Source of the DNA: G963720475 sp963720475
GTDB lineage: Bacteria; Actinomycetota; Thermoleophilia; Solirubrobacterales; Thermoleophilaceae
Assembly: GCA_963720475.1 (NCBI GenBank)
Contig: OY970394.1
Location: forward strand, 434,001 to 498,000
Length of the DNA: 64,000 bases
Direction: 5' to 3'
Shown here: in pieces, positions 62,798 to 64,000 of the stretch
How positions within the stretch are numbered: the stretch's first letter is position 1
Layout of the letters: each line of letters opens with the position of its first letter
Notes under the pieces: generated by a model
Seen by the model: only the letters and a program-made list of their open reading frames with translations
Database searches by the model: none
What the model was told of the DNA's origin: nothing
Position numbers and translations under genes: made by a program

Positions 62798-64000
62798 CTG
62801 CCTCGAGGTGCGGATAGCTGAGCCGCTTGCCCTGGAACTCGAGCTTCTGCTGCAACTTGCACGGCGGGGCCGGAGCCAGCGGGAGCCCGCCGGTGTTCGA
62901 GCAGTCGATCGCCTCGAGTCCGCTCGCGAGCTTGTTGAGCCCGCCGGGCAGGAGGTACGGGTTGCGGCGGTTCGAGCCCGCACGCTGGTCGAACACGATC
63001 AGGCCTTCGGGCAAGAAGGGAGCGATCGCCCGCAGGTAGTGGACGTCGCGGCGGCCGGCGCCGGTCGGCGTCTTGCCCTGGGTTGCGGACGCCGCGTTGG
63101 AAAAGACGTGGGTGATCTCCTCCTTGTAGAGGCCGAGGTAGTCGATCACGGGCACCGCCTCGCGCAACGTCGGGTCGAGCACCTTGAACACCTCGTGTGC
63201 GTTCTTGACCGTCTTCGTCGTCGCCGGCACGGCGGTCTTCGACACGTCGATCACGCGGTCGAGGTCCTCGAACAGCCCGAGCAGCTCAGGCGCCGCGGGC
63301 AGGGTGTCGCGCAGCGCCGGGTAGAGAGCGCGGCCGGCCGGGCGCAGGTCGCGGAACAGCGGCCCGGCCTTGCGCGAGACGACCTCGATCTCGGCGAGCG
63401 TCGGGCGCAGCTCGCGCAGGGTCGTCGGCAGGATCCGCACGGTCTCGGTCAGCTCTGCGTTACGGGCGGCCGTAGTCGAGAGCACGGTGTCGGCCGAGCG
63501 CACAAGCCCCTCGAGCTCGCCCTGCCGCCGGCCGAGCGAGCCGAAGACCGTCGCCGAATCACTGACGAGCCGCTTGATTGCACCGCGCTGGCGGTCGAGC
63601 AGCTGGAGCAGGTCGTTGGCGTCCTCCGCGAACGGCGCCGCGTTGCCGAGCAGGTCGGAGAAGTCGGTGCCGCGGCCCTTGAGCGCCGCCGCAGTCCCCT
63701 CGAGGAAGCGCTGCAGGTCGCGTCTCGTCCGCGGGTCGAAGCCGCGCAGGATCTCGTCGAGCTCGACCGTCGGGCGCACGTTCGTCTGGGTCAGCTGACC
63801 GCCGTCGGGGAGGGTCCCCCCGCGCCGGTCCCCGGGGCTGAGCTCGACGTAGGTCTCGCCGAGCAGCGTCTTCTGGCGCAGCGTCGCGCGCGTGTCCTTC
63901 GGAACCGGCGCCCGCTGCGTATTGACCTGGATCGTCACGCGTGTGCGGTTCCTCGGACCAGGCCTCGACTTGACGACCTTCCCGACGCTGACGCCCGAGA
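62787..64000 (-). CDS. MCE/MlaD family protein (5' end beyond window)
   Basis: The frame enters from the right edge and ends at 62787; about 404 residues are visible. The MCE domain is at the start (SGVSVGKVVKS, then KTLLGETYVELSPG), followed by a long helical region that forms the needle or tunnel of lipid-import complexes. The C-terminus ends in a cysteine-containing tail (IDCSN, PPCKLQQK). In actinobacteria mce clusters import sterols or lipids; the rest of the cluster would lie to the right. Confidence 0.92.
   Translation of the reverse strand, partial: SGVSVGKVVKSRPGPRNRTRVTIQVNTQRAPVPKDTRATLRQKTLLGETYVELSPGDRRGGTLPDGGQLTQTNVRPTVELDEILRGFDPRTRRDLQRFLEGTAAALKGRGTDFSDLLGNAAPFAEDANDLLQLLDRQRGAIKRLVSDSATVFGSLGRRQGELEGLVRSADTVLSTTAARNAELTETVRILPTTLRELRPTLAEIEVVSRKAGPLFRDLRPAGRALYPALRDTLPAAPELLGLFEDLDRVIDVSKTAVPATTKTVKNAHEVFKVLDPTLREAVPVIDYLGLYKEEITHVFSNAASATQGKTPTGAGRRDVHYLRAIAPFLPEGLIVFDQRAGSNRRNPYLLPGGLNKLASGLEAIDCSNTGGLPLAPAPPCKLQQKLEFQGKRLSYPHLEADPK

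Overview
The window is very GC-rich, gene-dense bacterial DNA of actinobacterial type. GTG and TTG starts, ATGA/GTGA gene overlaps, ECF sigma/anti-sigma genes, Ku, an mce-type gene, DUF2510, a RsbW-like kinase, tandem RTX-repeat proteins and orphan AbiEi/DUF559 genes together suggest Thermoleophilia (Solirubrobacterales-like). That placement is an inference from gene content; no phylogenetic marker was compared.

Layout. 1-11.2 kb: DUF445 protein (cut by the left edge), carotenoid oxygenase, glycosyltransferase, DMT-type transporter, polysaccharide deacetylase, a DegT aminotransferase plus membrane-tailed epimerase pair, SDR, DUF559 protein no. 1, lipoprotein hydrolase and DUF2510-YbjQ protein. 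11.2-18.1 kb: tRNA-Ser(TGA), secreted LVIVD protein, serS, a divergent cytochrome c/cupredoxin pair, Ku, RsbW-like ATPase, flavin reductase and a membrane protein. 18.1-33.0 kb: a complete 14-gene complex I operon nuoA-N. 33.0-37.4 kb: a double-domain ThyX-like protein, two tandem RTX-repeat paralogues, a strong terminator and rpe. 37.4-48.8 kb: PAS/GGDEF/EAL protein, acetyl-CoA synthetase, hydrolases, an epimerase, TrhA/hemolysin III, membrane proteins and DUF559 protein no. 2. 48.8-64 kb: LPG-synthase-type membrane protein, Fpg-like glycosylase, RpiB, 3D-domain protein, ECF sigma/anti-sigma pair, cupredoxin, a kinase-NTF2-HAD operon, transporter, cyclophilin, DEAD-box helicase, quinone reductase, PfkB kinase, secreted glycosidase and an MCE protein (cut by the right edge).

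Three patterns run through the window. (1) Many transcription-unit leaders carry a TANNNT box 6-8 bases before the start codon with no Shine-Dalgarno sequence, as expected for leaderless mRNAs; in at least three cases the codon at that position is ATC. (2) Thirteen positions in otherwise intact genes (nine in nuo) read as one extra base; nearly all shifts have the same sign, which points to a systematic sequence error, although a biological cause is not excluded by the sequence alone. (3) Several genes are unusual variants: a two-half ThyX with complementary motif loss, a NuoM with a proline-rich repeat tail, an Fpg lacking its fourth zinc cysteine, and two orphan DUF559 genes sharing an upstream element. 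No CRISPR array, prophage or insertion sequence was seen, and no intergenic stretch exceeds about 200 bases.
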